A DNA stretch of 23,846 nt from a virus: the IMG/VR virus record IMGVR_UViG_3300006810_000385, positions 1 to 23,846 of that record; one strand, written 5' to 3'. Made by a program: the position numbers and the translations under genes. Below, in pieces: positions 1 through 7,991 of this stretch (positions within the stretch are counted from its first letter, which is position 1; every line of letters starts with the position of its first letter). The notes beneath the pieces were generated by a model. The model was not told the DNA's origin and ran no database searches. It saw only the letters and a list, made by a program, of their open reading frames with translations.

Positions 1-1705
1 CTAAATCTTTAGCTAAAGCTGTTGCTTGTTTCATCGCTTCAGCTGAACTTAGTCTTCTAATTTGACCAGCCATTGTTTCTTTACCTAATGCAGTTAATAC
101 ACCACCACCTGTATCATACTTAAAATTAACATACAAGAAGTTAGGGTTGGTTTTGTCTTTTACAAATTTAGGTTCAGATACTCTTACGTATGAAGCTTCA
201 TTCATTTTTTTCTTTTCGTCACTACTATGACCAAAGGTTTTGTGAACTAATTTGTCTAATTCTTTGTGGAATTCGTTTTCTTCTTCTTTAGTAGCTTCGT
301 TTAATCCAAACATTGATAAAATTCTTTCAAGTATTTCAGGATGTCTATATAACCCTGCTAATAATGTAGAAAGTAAACCTGCCATTTGGACAGTAGTTCC
401 ATTATTTTCTAACCAAGTTTGGAATTTTTCTTTTAAACCTTTGTCTTCTTCTAAACCAAACATAGCATTTGTTTGTGATATATAATTAGCGTAAGGATCT
501 TGAATCATTGCTGCTCGTCTTTCAATTTCATCCTTAGACATATATTCATCCCCTTTTTTCTGAGGTGAGAGCTTAGCAATAGCAGTATCAATTTTATTTA
601 ATTCACGTCCGTATCTGTCAGCAATTGGACCACCTTCGGGTTCAGCTTCTTGTTCCATATCACGCATAATTTGAGCGCGTTTTTTCTTTAAAGCATCTAA
701 CTTTTTTAGTCTATCCATATTCTTCTTAAAGAAACGGTCGTTAGGATCACCACTAATATTATCTGTTTTCCTTTTTGATAATTCTTTAGATTTAGACAAA
801 GCAGATCTCATTTTCATAAGAACAGGATCATTTACATCAATAGCTTCTTCTACTTTAGTGATTTTAACGAAACCAACTAAGCCGGTTTTCTGTTTACCTT
901 CTTTACCATTTTCAACTCGAACAAAAGCGGGATAACCACCGACAGTACCTTCTACTCTTTTGTAAGTACCTCCACCATCAACTTTAACCATATCACCTAC
1001 TTTGATATTATCTTTAGCTTCATCTGTTCTAGTTAAATTTTTAAGTGCTTGAGAACGTTTATGAAGTTCAACAGCCGCTTTTTTATCAGTTGGATTGTTT
1101 TTACAATAGGCAGCTAATTCATTGTTTGAATAGTCTGAAAATGATTTTTCCTCATTTAATGAGGCAATACTATCTAGTGGGGGCATGTTAGCTGCTTTTC
1201 TCATAGTGTCTATATCGTATTTAGCTTTTGCTTTTTTAAGTATATCTCTATCTATTTCTTTATCAACAATAGGATCTATTAATCTAATATTATAATCATC
1301 TAAGTATGAATCAAGTTCTTCACTTGACATAAAATCAGATAATTGGTCGTCTGGGAGATATTCACCTAATTCGCCTAACATTTCAGACCAGTCTGATTCA
1401 GGGTCTGTAAAATCCATTTCGATAGTTTTACCAGCGTATTGTCTAAAGATTTGGTCTAGTGGATCACTAAACATATCTTCTTTTAAAGATTCTTTTGTTA
1501 AATCAGATAAAGACATTCCTGTTGTCTTTCCTGTTTTTAAATCTTTTAATTTAGCACGATCTTTTTCAATAGAAATTATTTCAAATTCTTTAGTATAATC
1601 ATCTTCTGTTGAAGCGTATTTTTTAGATACTTTGTCTCCTACTTTTAATGTATTTTCTTTTAAAGGTTTAGAAAAGAATTCTTGTATTTTATGAAGGTCT
1701 TTCAT
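1..1705 (-). CDS. Large candidate packaged/head-associated protein, C-terminus beyond window
   Basis: This open frame of 568 codons runs off the left edge without a stop. It starts at an ATG following AAAAATAA and overlaps the end of the 58-aa gene upstream. I do not recognise its function. The N-terminus [17 protein letters not shown] is a short amphipathic stretch containing I-Q-E (residues 7-9) and L-K-E (15-17), both matching the (L/I)xE tripeptide cut by T4-type prohead protease. Two similar small beta-rich stretches follow, around residues 20-70 ([10 protein letters not shown]) and 232-287 ([13 protein letters not shown]), possibly SH3-like. Between them is an acidic region; after them a Lys/Arg-rich helical region (295-380) and a short hydrophobic helix (439-456). 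L-N-E or M-N-E tripeptides occur at 183-185, 468-470 (GLNEATKE) and 501-503 (KMNEASYV), where the protein could also be cut. Internal capsid protein or processed precursor is inference; the coding call is firm. Confidence 0.8.
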   Translation of the reverse strand, partial: MKDLHKIQEFFSKPLKENTLKVGDKVSKKYASTEDDYTKEFEIISIEKDRAKLKDLKTGKTTGMSLSDLTKESLKEDMFSDPLDQIFRQYAGKTIEMDFTDPESDWSEMLGELGEYLPDDQLSDFMSSEELDSYLDDYNIRLIDPIVDKEIDRDILKKAKAKYDIDTMRKAANMPPLDSIASLNEEKSFSDYSNNELAAYCKNNPTDKKAAVELHKRSQALKNLTRTDEAKDNIKVGDMVKVDGGGTYKRVEGTVGGYPAFVRVENGKEGKQKTGLVGFVKITKVEEAIDVNDPVLMKMRSALSKSKELSKRKTDNISGDPNDRFFKKNMDRLKKLDALKKKRAQIMRDMEQEAEPEGGPIADRYGRELNKIDTAIAKLSPQKKGDEYMSKDEIERRAAMIQDPYANYISQTNAMFGLEEDKGLKEKFQTWLENNGTTVQMAGLLSTLLAGLYRHPEILERILSMFGLNEATKEEENEFHKELDKLVHKTFGHSSDEKKKMNEASYVRVSEPKFVKDKTNPNFLYVNFKYDTGGGVLTALGKETMAGQIRRLSSAEAMKQATALAKDL

Positions 1706-1865
1706 TTATTTTTTTATTTGTTGTTTTTTTAGAAATAGGTTTTTCTATAGGTTTTTCTACAACTTTTTCCTCTATAACTTTTTCTTCTGGTTGAGGAGGA
1801 ACAGGAGAAGACTGATTAACAGTCGTGTCTCTAGTCATCTTAGCCATTGTTATGAACTTTCTCAT
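1689..1865 (-). CDS. Small Pro/Glu/Lys-rich protein, 58 aa, unknown
   Basis: This short frame begins at an ATG two bases past the stop of the GAF-like gene and ends at a TAA 17 bases inside the next gene. It reads [18 protein letters not shown], followed by a proline-containing linker and a charged tail with repeated E-K-V/E-K-P units ([17 protein letters not shown]). An internal ATG at 1847 is an alternative start. It fills what would otherwise be the only gap in a gapless operon, and that position is the main argument for it. The low-complexity composition offers no homology clue. It has no (L/I)xE targeting peptide near its N-terminus, unlike several neighbours. Function unknown; it could be spurious. 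Confidence 0.5.
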   Translation of the reverse strand: MRKFITMAKMTRDTTVNQSSPVPPQPEEKVIEEKVVEKPIEKPISKKTTNKKINERPS

Positions 1866-1866
1866 A

Positions 1867-2481
1867 TTATTTCTTTTTATTTAAATAATCATCTAAAAGC
1901 GTACCAATTACGCCTGCTTTCTGTCGTATAAATATCCAATCTTCTTTTGTAAATTTATACTCATTATTATATGATATAGCTAAAACACCAATAAAACGGT
2001 CATGTAAATCGGAAAGTGCTATCATATAAATTGATTTTGTACCAAAAGGTCTTGAAAAAGACTCTAAATCATAGTTTTTACCTTCTTCAAATGTTGGAAT
2101 TGTGATTTCTCCTTCTTTATATAATTCAGCCATTGCTTTAGGAAATAAAGAAACAGGAATGTTTTGGAACGTATGTTGAATTGATTTTACATCAAAGCCT
2201 AATTTTTCATAAAACACAGAAAATTTCTGGATTGATTTACCTGTTGGGTAAAAATGTCCTCCATTATGGAATTGAGCTATCCATACTCTATCAGCTTCCA
2301 TTTCTTCTAATAATGTCTCTAATTGCTCATCAATTAAGGAATTCATTTCAATGGCTTCATCTACTGGGTTAACTGGAATAGATGAATCGAATTTCTTTTT
2401 AGCCCAAGCGACAGCAATTGGTCCAAACACAGCAGTGATTAGGGCAACAAGTACAGTCGTCAACATAGTTAGTGGTTCCAT
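1867..2481 (-). CDS. Membrane-anchored GAF-like domain protein
   Basis: A 204-aa protein with an N-terminal hydrophobic segment (about residues 5-27, MLTTVLVALITAVFGPIAVA) followed by lysines (AKKK), so one membrane helix with the rest probably cytoplasmic by the positive-inside rule. Residues about 45-65 form a charged helix. Residues 65-195 have the look of a GAF sensor domain: ADRVWIAQFHNGGHFYPTGK, then KSIYMIALSDLHDRFIGVLAIS, where the last strand resembles the GAF core, and a closing helix FIRQKAGVIGTLLDDYL. The stop and the ATG of the gene before it share a base pair (TAATG), so translation is probably coupled. GAF domains commonly bind small ligands such as cyclic nucleotides; no ligand can be assigned here. 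The domain call comes from sequence pattern only. A membrane-tethered sensor inside a candidate virion-protein operon is unusual. Confidence 0.6.
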   Translation of the reverse strand: MEPLTMLTTVLVALITAVFGPIAVAWAKKKFDSSIPVNPVDEAIEMNSLIDEQLETLLEEMEADRVWIAQFHNGGHFYPTGKSIQKFSVFYEKLGFDVKSIQHTFQNIPVSLFPKAMAELYKEGEITIPTFEEGKNYDLESFSRPFGTKSIYMIALSDLHDRFIGVLAISYNNEYKFTKEDWIFIRQKAGVIGTLLDDYLNKKK

Positions 2482-3050
2482 TATTTTTTAAGTGAATTTA
2501 AGTATTTTAGTGCTTCTTCTTTTTGTTTAAGTAATTGTTCTTTACCAGAACCATCCCATTTTTCTACATCACCTGCTTCAGTGACAAAAGAATTTTTAGA
2601 GTTTATCATTTCATCAAACCAAACTTCAAAATCTTTAGTTAAACCTTCTACTTGGTCATTAACAACCTGTTTTTCTACTTCTTCTAATTTACCTTGTTTT
2701 CTTAATTCAGCCTCATGGTTTACCTGACAGTTAAAGCAATGGCCATACATTACATACCATCTTTTATCTAGATGAGGTTTCATAGTATGAGAACAAGAAG
2801 GGCAAAAAACAGGTAATACAATACCTTCTTTTGCCTTATCTAATTTAGTAATATTTTGTTTAATTCCGTTTTTGATAGTCCATGTTCGACCATCTTCTTC
2901 CCAAACATCTCCTTCGGAATGGAATTCTTTTGCTTTACTATAACCAATTCCAACAGTAGACTTTTCTCCATACTTGCCTTGAACCAAGTTACGGAGACGT
3001 TGAACGTCTTTTTGTTTAAATTCTTTTTTTAAAACTGAATCGTTTTTCAT
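2481..3050 (-). CDS. Zinc-ribbon protein of unknown function
   Basis: A 189-aa protein with a four-cysteine zinc ribbon: C83-x2-C86 (FCPSCSHTM) and C105-x2-C108 (HCFNCQV), separated by 18 residues. The N-terminal third is basic and charged (KKEFKQKDVQRLRNLVQGKY), followed by a conserved-looking tract FHSEGDVWEEDGRTWTIK. The C-terminal part is helical and Lys/Glu-rich. Such ribbons usually bind nucleic acid or mediate protein contacts. The gene starts directly after the TAA of the lysine-rich gene upstream (TAAATG) and ends in a TAATG overlap with the GAF-like gene, so it belongs to the same translationally coupled operon. It does not begin with an (L/I)xE targeting peptide. I do not recognise a named function. 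Confidence 0.72.
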   Translation of the reverse strand: MKNDSVLKKEFKQKDVQRLRNLVQGKYGEKSTVGIGYSKAKEFHSEGDVWEEDGRTWTIKNGIKQNITKLDKAKEGIVLPVFCPSCSHTMKPHLDKRWYVMYGHCFNCQVNHEAELRKQGKLEEVEKQVVNDQVEGLTKDFEVWFDEMINSKNSFVTEAGDVEKWDGSGKEQLLKQKEEALKYLNSLKK

Positions 3051-3368
3051 TTATTTTATAATGTCTCTTAAAACACTAGTTAATTTTAATTCTTTAACTG
3101 CTTTTAAGGATGGTTTATCTTTAGTAACTACTGTTACTTTATTTTTAGTAGCTACATCTTTAATTTTAGAAGCTAAAGCAGCAGCTGAAGAGTCTTTAGT
3201 AGTGATATCAATAACTACTTTTCCTTCAACTCCGTCTTTAATATCTAATTTAGCATCAGAATAATCTTTTTTCCATTCTTTAGAAAATTTATCTTTTGCT
3301 TCTTTAGCTGATTCTTTAGCTTTATCTCCAGATAATACTAGTCTTTTATATGTTACTGGTAAACTCAT
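3051..3368 (-). CDS. Small lysine-rich protein, unknown
   Basis: A 105-aa protein, strongly Lys/Asp/Ala-rich, starting MSLPVTYKRLVLSGDKAKES. Helix (residues 14-35), strand (47-56, EGKVVIDITT), helix (59-74) and strand (75-82, NKVTVVTKD) alternate in a way that suggests a small alpha/beta fold. No catalytic motif is visible. Its start overlaps the TGA stop of the HAD-like gene in an ATGA arrangement, and its TAA is followed immediately by the ATG of the zinc-ribbon gene, so it is embedded in the coupled operon. The high lysine content would suit a protein packed with DNA in a phage head, but that is inference. No family recognised. Confidence 0.68.
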   Translation of the reverse strand: MSLPVTYKRLVLSGDKAKESAKEAKDKFSKEWKKDYSDAKLDIKDGVEGKVVIDITTKDSSAAALASKIKDVATKNKVTVVTKDKPSLKAVKELKLTSVLRDIIK

Positions 3369-3910
3369 AGTCCTATATTTTGTAATTGTTTAATTGTGTC
3401 TGCAGCACTAGTATGTAAAATACCAATACCACCTTGACTTCTCCATTGTTCTATATTATCTGGGCGATCATCGATAAGTATTTTATCTCTACCAGAGTAA
3501 TTTTGTTTTTTAGAAGCTCTCGCTAAAATAAGTTTAGTTCCTGGGATGTTATTTTTAACCCATAAACGTTTTCCTAAACGTGATTCATTTTCTCTTGAAG
3601 GAGCTGATAATAATGTTGGGTTATATTTTGAAATATAATCCCATAATTCTTTACCATCCTTCATCCATGGAATACCTACCCAAAACTTAACACCGTTTTC
3701 TTTATCAATAAAGTTCCAAAACTTTTCTGAACCGTATTTGGCATCATATTGAGTTGGTGATAATTTTTCAGGGTTTAGAGAAGTAAAACGCTTATCAAAG
3801 TCACAAAGTACGCCATCCATGTCACAATAGATTTTGTATCTTTGTTCTTCAGCTTGGTTTTCTTCCTCTTTAAGCTGCTTATATACATCAGTTAATTTTA
3901 ATTTATACAT
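3365..3910 (-). CDS. HAD-superfamily phosphatase, 5'(3')-nucleotidase-like, with N-terminal targeting-like peptide
   Basis: A 181-aa HAD hydrolase. Motif I is YKIYCDMDGVLCDF, with nucleophile D30 and acid/base D32; motif II is the serine in TLLSAPSRE (about S102); a lysine around K114-K119 is the likely third catalytic residue; motif III is KILIDDRPDNIEQW with D147/D148. The DxDGVLxDF signature and the W/F-rich cap (FWNFI, KFWVGIPWM) resemble 5'(3')-deoxyribonucleotidases, which dephosphorylate nucleoside monophosphates; the substrate here is inferred. The catalytic domain is preceded by an extra ~23 residues, MYKLKLTDVYKQLKEEENQA, ending in an L-K-E tripeptide (13-15) like a T4 prohead protease site. 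Plain nucleotidases do not need this extension, so the enzyme may be packaged. The start overlaps the end of the 1230-aa gene by eight bases; the stop overlaps the next start as ATGA. Confidence 0.82.
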   Translation of the reverse strand: MYKLKLTDVYKQLKEEENQAEEQRYKIYCDMDGVLCDFDKRFTSLNPEKLSPTQYDAKYGSEKFWNFIDKENGVKFWVGIPWMKDGKELWDYISKYNPTLLSAPSRENESRLGKRLWVKNNIPGTKLILARASKKQNYSGRDKILIDDRPDNIEQWRSQGGIGILHTSAADTIKQLQNIGL

Positions 3911-6900
3911 TTTTTATACTATCCTCCCAATTACGTAACATAATATTACTTTTTTCATATGCTTCTCTTTCTAATTCATCCAAATGACCATCTTCATTTG
4001 TATTAGTTGTATTTATATTTCCTAATGTACCTTCAAGGTTTTGATGGTGATGAACCATTTCGTGGGCGAAAGAACGTAATACGTCTTTTGGGTGCCTTCC
4101 AAAGGTGTAAAGAGTTATTGACTTTTCTACTGGGTTGTAATAAGCTGTTCTGCCCAAAAGACGAGACGCGTTTTCTTTATCGTCTGAAATAACCTTAATT
4201 TTAGGCAATGGGGTCACATTCATTCCATTGTCTTTCATAAATACAGCTAAAGATAAGAATGTTTCTTTGGGATTCCAAGCCTCTTCAAAAACTTCATTTA
4301 CAAAATCTTTTGCTAATTCATTTAAACCAAAAGGATCTGATTTTATTTCTGAGATAATTTCAGTTTCATATTCTCCTAAAGGGTTTTTTGCTATAACTTC
4401 ATATTCTGTTTTTACCAATTGGTCAAAATATTTCCCATTCCATATTTTTGTTTTTTTATAAAAAGTAGGAATAGATATAACAACATCTTGAACAGGAACT
4501 TCAACTAAATATGATACTAAATTATCATTATAATCTTTTTTATACCAATTAAGAATTTTTTTCACACCTTTATAATCATAAGCATATGAGGAATAAGGAG
4601 TTTTATCTAAATTAATTTTAGTTAATCCAGGTTCTGCTCTAATTATTCTAAACATAGTATTAGAAGGAACTTGTTTATATTCCTTAGGAATATTTAATTG
4701 TAATAATTTTTGTAAAGCAGATGATCTTTTTTCTTTATCATCTAAAGAAGATATAATCCAGTCTTGTAAAACAGAATTTATTTGTTTATCTAATTCTTGA
4801 TCGTTTTCCTTTATAAGTTTTACTTTATTTAAAATATCTTGGGGTAAAGCTTTTAATACCATTGAATAAACTTTTCCACGTTTTTCACTTGTTGGGTTAA
4901 TAATTAACTTATTTACTTCAAAGCGATTTGTAAAATCTTTAATAATATCAACAATAGTTTTAAGGATACTTAAAGCATTGCCTTCACCTGTCATTTGGAA
5001 GGTATCAAGTTTAGAACTATATTGGTCTATTCCAAAAGAAACATCAAATGTTTTAGCTTCTGGGTTGTATTCGCCTGAATGAAATTCAACTCTGTAATCA
5101 TTGTCAGGAGTAGAAAATTTATAGTCAACTGAAATTAAAGAATTATCTTCTTCATCATAGTTTTTGTCTGAAACTTTAAATTGGTAAATTTCTTTTATAG
5201 GAGCGAAACCTGAACCATAAGGTAAAGCTGTTCCTGCTTGTGGGTCAGCTGCTTCTTTCATTTTACGTAAGCGTTCTGTTTTCTTTTTAGATGCTTCTTT
5301 ACGTTTTTCAGCATAATCTAAAGCTGTTTTTAAACGTTTTTTAACCTCAGGATCTTTTGCTCTACCATAAGCTGCTCTTACTCGTTGATGTATTACATTA
5401 ATAATCTGAGATTGACGAGCATGAGACTTTGATTTAAATGAAGCTTTATTTAAAGTATCTATTATATCTTGTTTAGTTTTAAAAGATATACCTACAGTGT
5501 CTTTTGGGTCTTCATCTGTGTATAATCTACGACTAGAACCTTTAGGTTTTTTACCTGTGCCTTTAGCTGGTTCTTTTCCTTCATATAATGTATCATGTCC
5601 AGGAAGTAAAGCTACTATCATTGGTCCTTTTTGAATAATTTTTGCTCCTGGAATTGCTTTACTTATAAAAGCTCTATACAAATTATCTCTTTGATTACCT
5701 GTATCTTCTTCGCCTGATTTTTTAGAAGGAGCATATACAATACCTTGAGCCTCTGTTTGATTTAGATAATATTTTATAATATCTACAATAGTAGACATTA
5801 CTTTGAATAGTTCCCCTTTATTAATAGTTATTTTAGAAGACATACCTCCTCCAAAATTAGGATCTATTACACCAGCTGCAAATTCTACATCTAATACAGG
5901 AATAAATTTATAAACATTACGTTGTAATTGAACACTATATTCAACACCTTTATCAGTTTCAAAACTTACCTCAATACCTATATCATCATATTCCTCTTCA
6001 GTCCATTTATATGGTTGAAGATTTGCTTCACCTACTTCATTTAAAGGTAAAGATAAAGCTTTAGCTCTTTTTTTCCATAAGTCTAAAATATCTTCTCTAT
6101 CTTTTTTAGATACTCTAGCTTTATCAAAGTAATTATTAATTACATCTTTAAAAGGTGTTCTTGACTTTTTAGCTTTTAGGTACATACCTTGAAGCATAGC
6201 GTCTACTTCTTGTTCTAGTTTAAAGTATTCTGATTTTGGGAGGAATTTTAATTTAATAAGATTTCTTAACAATTGGTCATCAGCCATTTCTTTAGAATCA
6301 AACCTTGTTACTTCTTCTCCTTTTTTATTTTTGTAAGTAGTAGTAGAGGCAACAACATTAGGCCCTTGCTGAGTCATATGTTCTATTTCATGTCTAACAA
6401 CATCAATTAAATCCATGTAAATTTCTTCCCATTTTTGAGGTAAGTCTCTAGGATCTACTTGAAATTTAACTTCTAAATAAGGTAATTTTCTTGTAGGATC
6501 AGCTCCTCCATCTACTCTATAGATACCATATTTAGTTTTTCTAACTGTTAATACAGCATATAATTCAAATTTAATAGGTTGACCTTTAGAGTTAACAGTA
6601 TCATAATCTTCCTCTAACTCAAATTTACCTGTACCTCCATCATATTGAGACTTCCATTCATCCATTATGTCTCTAACAACTGTACTTGTTATAGTATCAT
6701 AACGACCTTCAAATACTAATTTAGGATTAGTTGTTTCAAAATCATCTTTTCGCATAATTGTTTTAGCAATTGCTTTATTAACTTTATTAAGAAAAGGAAT
6801 ATTTAAATCTGTTCTTTTATCTGTAGCTACAATTTCTTTAAACTTAGTAAAAAAGTCTATAAATTCTTCTTTCTTTTTACCTAAACGTTTAAAAAATCCT

Positions 6901-7595
6901 ATTAATTGAGCTAAAGTAACATCTGATTCTCTGTCAGTTAGTCTGTCTAATAAATGAGAAGAAGTTAAATCAATATCAATTCCTAATTGTTTATCAGCAT
7001 AAGTATCAGCTTGTTTTAACTCATCAGGTGTTACAGCTTCTTTTAAGTTTTTAACCATATCCCAAATTTGTTCTTTTTCTTCAACGTCTGGGATCATGTG
7101 AAGGAATTGTTCTTTATTATTATCGGCTATTGCTTTTCTAGTTTTAGTTCCACTAACACCACCTTTAGAGGTAATCACTTTAACCTCAAGGTTAGGGTAT
7201 TTACTAATGGATTTAGTTCGGTTAGCAATATCAGCTAAATCATCTTCATCACCTTCTCTAGCTCCTAAAACCCAATAAACTTTTTCTTCAGGATGTTCTT
7301 TAGCATATCCTAAAACAGATTTAACAGGGGCAATAGATGCCTCAACATCTACTTTATCAGAAAGATAATTTTTATAAATGTTCCAAATAGCTAAAGATTC
7401 TTCCTGTGTAATACCATCTCTAACTCCACTACCAACAAATATTTTTAATTCATTTATGTCAGGAAGTTCTTCTAAAGCTTGTTTAGCAACATTAAAGTGA
7501 CCTTTGGTTGGTGGTTTAAACCCACCCCCATAAATAGCCACTGTTTTTGTTTCATCTAACAGTTCTCCAATAAGGAATTTAGTTAGTTGATTCAT
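3903..7595 (-). CDS. 1230-aa multidomain protein: nucleotidylyltransferase, two zincin sites, duplicated domain, ART-like domain
   Basis: The gene has modules in this order. Residues 1-15: peptide MNQLTKFLIGELLDE ending in L-D-E, like a T4 capsid-targeting sequence. About 16-185: nucleotidylyltransferase (IYGGGFKPPTKGHF with the T-x-GH motif at 30-33, and SGTKTRKA at 149-155, equivalent to ISSTxxR). About 195-300: helical region. About 300-520: zincin-like domain, HEIEH at 402-406 with E461 or E463 as possible third ligand. About 538-665 and 805-928: two copies of one unknown domain. About 675-780: very basic domain (KPKGSSRRLYTDE onward). About 978-1068: possible ADP-ribosyltransferase (FRIIRA, PYSSYAYD, TEYEVIA). 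About 1095-1230: second zincin, HEMVH at 1178-1182 with a downstream ELEREAY. (L/I)xE tripeptides lie at junctions: 184-186, 518-520, 670-672, 800-802, 928-930, 1091-1093. This resembles a packaged polyprotein, a role like T4 Alt. Nucleotidylyltransferase and zincin calls are good; ART is moderate; processing is inference. Confidence 0.85.
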   Translation of the reverse strand: MNQLTKFLIGELLDETKTVAIYGGGFKPPTKGHFNVAKQALEELPDINELKIFVGSGVRDGITQEESLAIWNIYKNYLSDKVDVEASIAPVKSVLGYAKEHPEEKVYWVLGAREGDEDDLADIANRTKSISKYPNLEVKVITSKGGVSGTKTRKAIADNNKEQFLHMIPDVEEKEQIWDMVKNLKEAVTPDELKQADTYADKQLGIDIDLTSSHLLDRLTDRESDVTLAQLIGFFKRLGKKKEEFIDFFTKFKEIVATDKRTDLNIPFLNKVNKAIAKTIMRKDDFETTNPKLVFEGRYDTITSTVVRDIMDEWKSQYDGGTGKFELEEDYDTVNSKGQPIKFELYAVLTVRKTKYGIYRVDGGADPTRKLPYLEVKFQVDPRDLPQKWEEIYMDLIDVVRHEIEHMTQQGPNVVASTTTYKNKKGEEVTRFDSKEMADDQLLRNLIKLKFLPKSEYFKLEQEVDAMLQGMYLKAKKSRTPFKDVINNYFDKARVSKKDREDILDLWKKRAKALSLPLNEVGEANLQPYKWTEEEYDDIGIEVSFETDKGVEYSVQLQRNVYKFIPVLDVEFAAGVIDPNFGGGMSSKITINKGELFKVMSTIVDIIKYYLNQTEAQGIVYAPSKKSGEEDTGNQRDNLYRAFISKAIPGAKIIQKGPMIVALLPGHDTLYEGKEPAKGTGKKPKGSSRRLYTDEDPKDTVGISFKTKQDIIDTLNKASFKSKSHARQSQIINVIHQRVRAAYGRAKDPEVKKRLKTALDYAEKRKEASKKKTERLRKMKEAADPQAGTALPYGSGFAPIKEIYQFKVSDKNYDEEDNSLISVDYKFSTPDNDYRVEFHSGEYNPEAKTFDVSFGIDQYSSKLDTFQMTGEGNALSILKTIVDIIKDFTNRFEVNKLIINPTSEKRGKVYSMVLKALPQDILNKVKLIKENDQELDKQINSVLQDWIISSLDDKEKRSSALQKLLQLNIPKEYKQVPSNTMFRIIRAEPGLTKINLDKTPYSSYAYDYKGVKKILNWYKKDYNDNLVSYLVEVPVQDVVISIPTFYKKTKIWNGKYFDQLVKTEYEVIAKNPLGEYETEIISEIKSDPFGLNELAKDFVNEVFEEAWNPKETFLSLAVFMKDNGMNVTPLPKIKVISDDKENASRLLGRTAYYNPVEKSITLYTFGRHPKDVLRSFAHEMVHHHQNLEGTLGNINTTNTNEDGHLDELEREAYEKSNIMLRNWEDSIKNV
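4821..5984 (-). repeat. Internal duplication of an unknown domain inside the 1230-aa protein
   Basis: Two protein-level copies, residues about 538-665 (DNA 5601-5984) and 818-925 (4821-5144), flank the basic domain. Each has a beta-rich half followed by STIVDIIKYYLNQ versus LKTIVDIIKDFTNR, then a strand (AQGIVYAPS versus VNKLIINPT), then a charged turn and a helix (NLYRAFISKAIPGA versus KVYSMVLKALPQD). The strand-helix order and the R-x-x-Y turn recall a GNAT-like fold, but no acetyl-CoA loop is evident, so I do not assign a reaction. The coordinates span both copies and the spacer. Confidence 0.6.
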
Positions 7596-7991
7596 TTATT
7601 TTAAAGCTTTAACTTTTTCAGCAGCTGATTTTCTTTTTTCCTCGATGGATTTTTTAGCTTCACGAAATTCATTCATAGCATCTTCCATTTCTTTAAGCTG
7701 GTCTTGAAATGCTTTTAAAGCTTCAGTACCTACTCTACGAGCATCAGATTTTTGTTTGTAAACACCTAAAATATCTTCAATTTTTAATCCACCTTTAACT
7801 TGAAGAGCAAACATTGGAAGGTCACATTCCCATACAACATCTTCTATTTCTGAATTTTGTTTTGGTTTTTCAACTACAAAGAATTTACCTACTTCATCTA
7901 CTGGAATTTTTTCAGCTTCGGTAATTGGGGATGTTTCTTTAACTGCTTTTTCAGCTTCTTCTACTTCATTTAATAAGTCTAATAATTTCAT
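7596..7991 (-). CDS. Coiled-coil protein with targeting-like peptide, 131 aa
   Basis: The protein starts MKLLDLLNEVEEAEKAVKE. L-N-E at residues 7-9 fits the (L/I)xE prohead-protease signature, and I-T-E follows at 23-25 (SPITEAEKIP). The middle (35-80) is beta-rich: KFFVVEKP, then VVWECDLPMFALQVKGGLK. The C-terminal 45 residues form a long charged helix with coiled-coil character (KAFQDQLKEMEDAMNEFREA through EKRKSAAEKVKALK). Its start overlaps the TGA of the kinase gene (ATGA), and its TAA is followed directly by the ATG of the 1230-aa gene. Size, acidity and coiled coil would suit an internal head or core protein. No named family is recognised, and no catalytic residues are evident. Confidence 0.72.
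   Translation of the reverse strand: MKLLDLLNEVEEAEKAVKETSPITEAEKIPVDEVGKFFVVEKPKQNSEIEDVVWECDLPMFALQVKGGLKIEDILGVYKQKSDARRVGTEALKAFQDQLKEMEDAMNEFREAKKSIEEKRKSAAEKVKALK

Noticed and set aside
252-485. Plus-strand open frame, 77 codons
   Set aside because: It lies wholly inside the left-edge minus-strand coding frame (1-1705), which is far longer and has protein-like composition.
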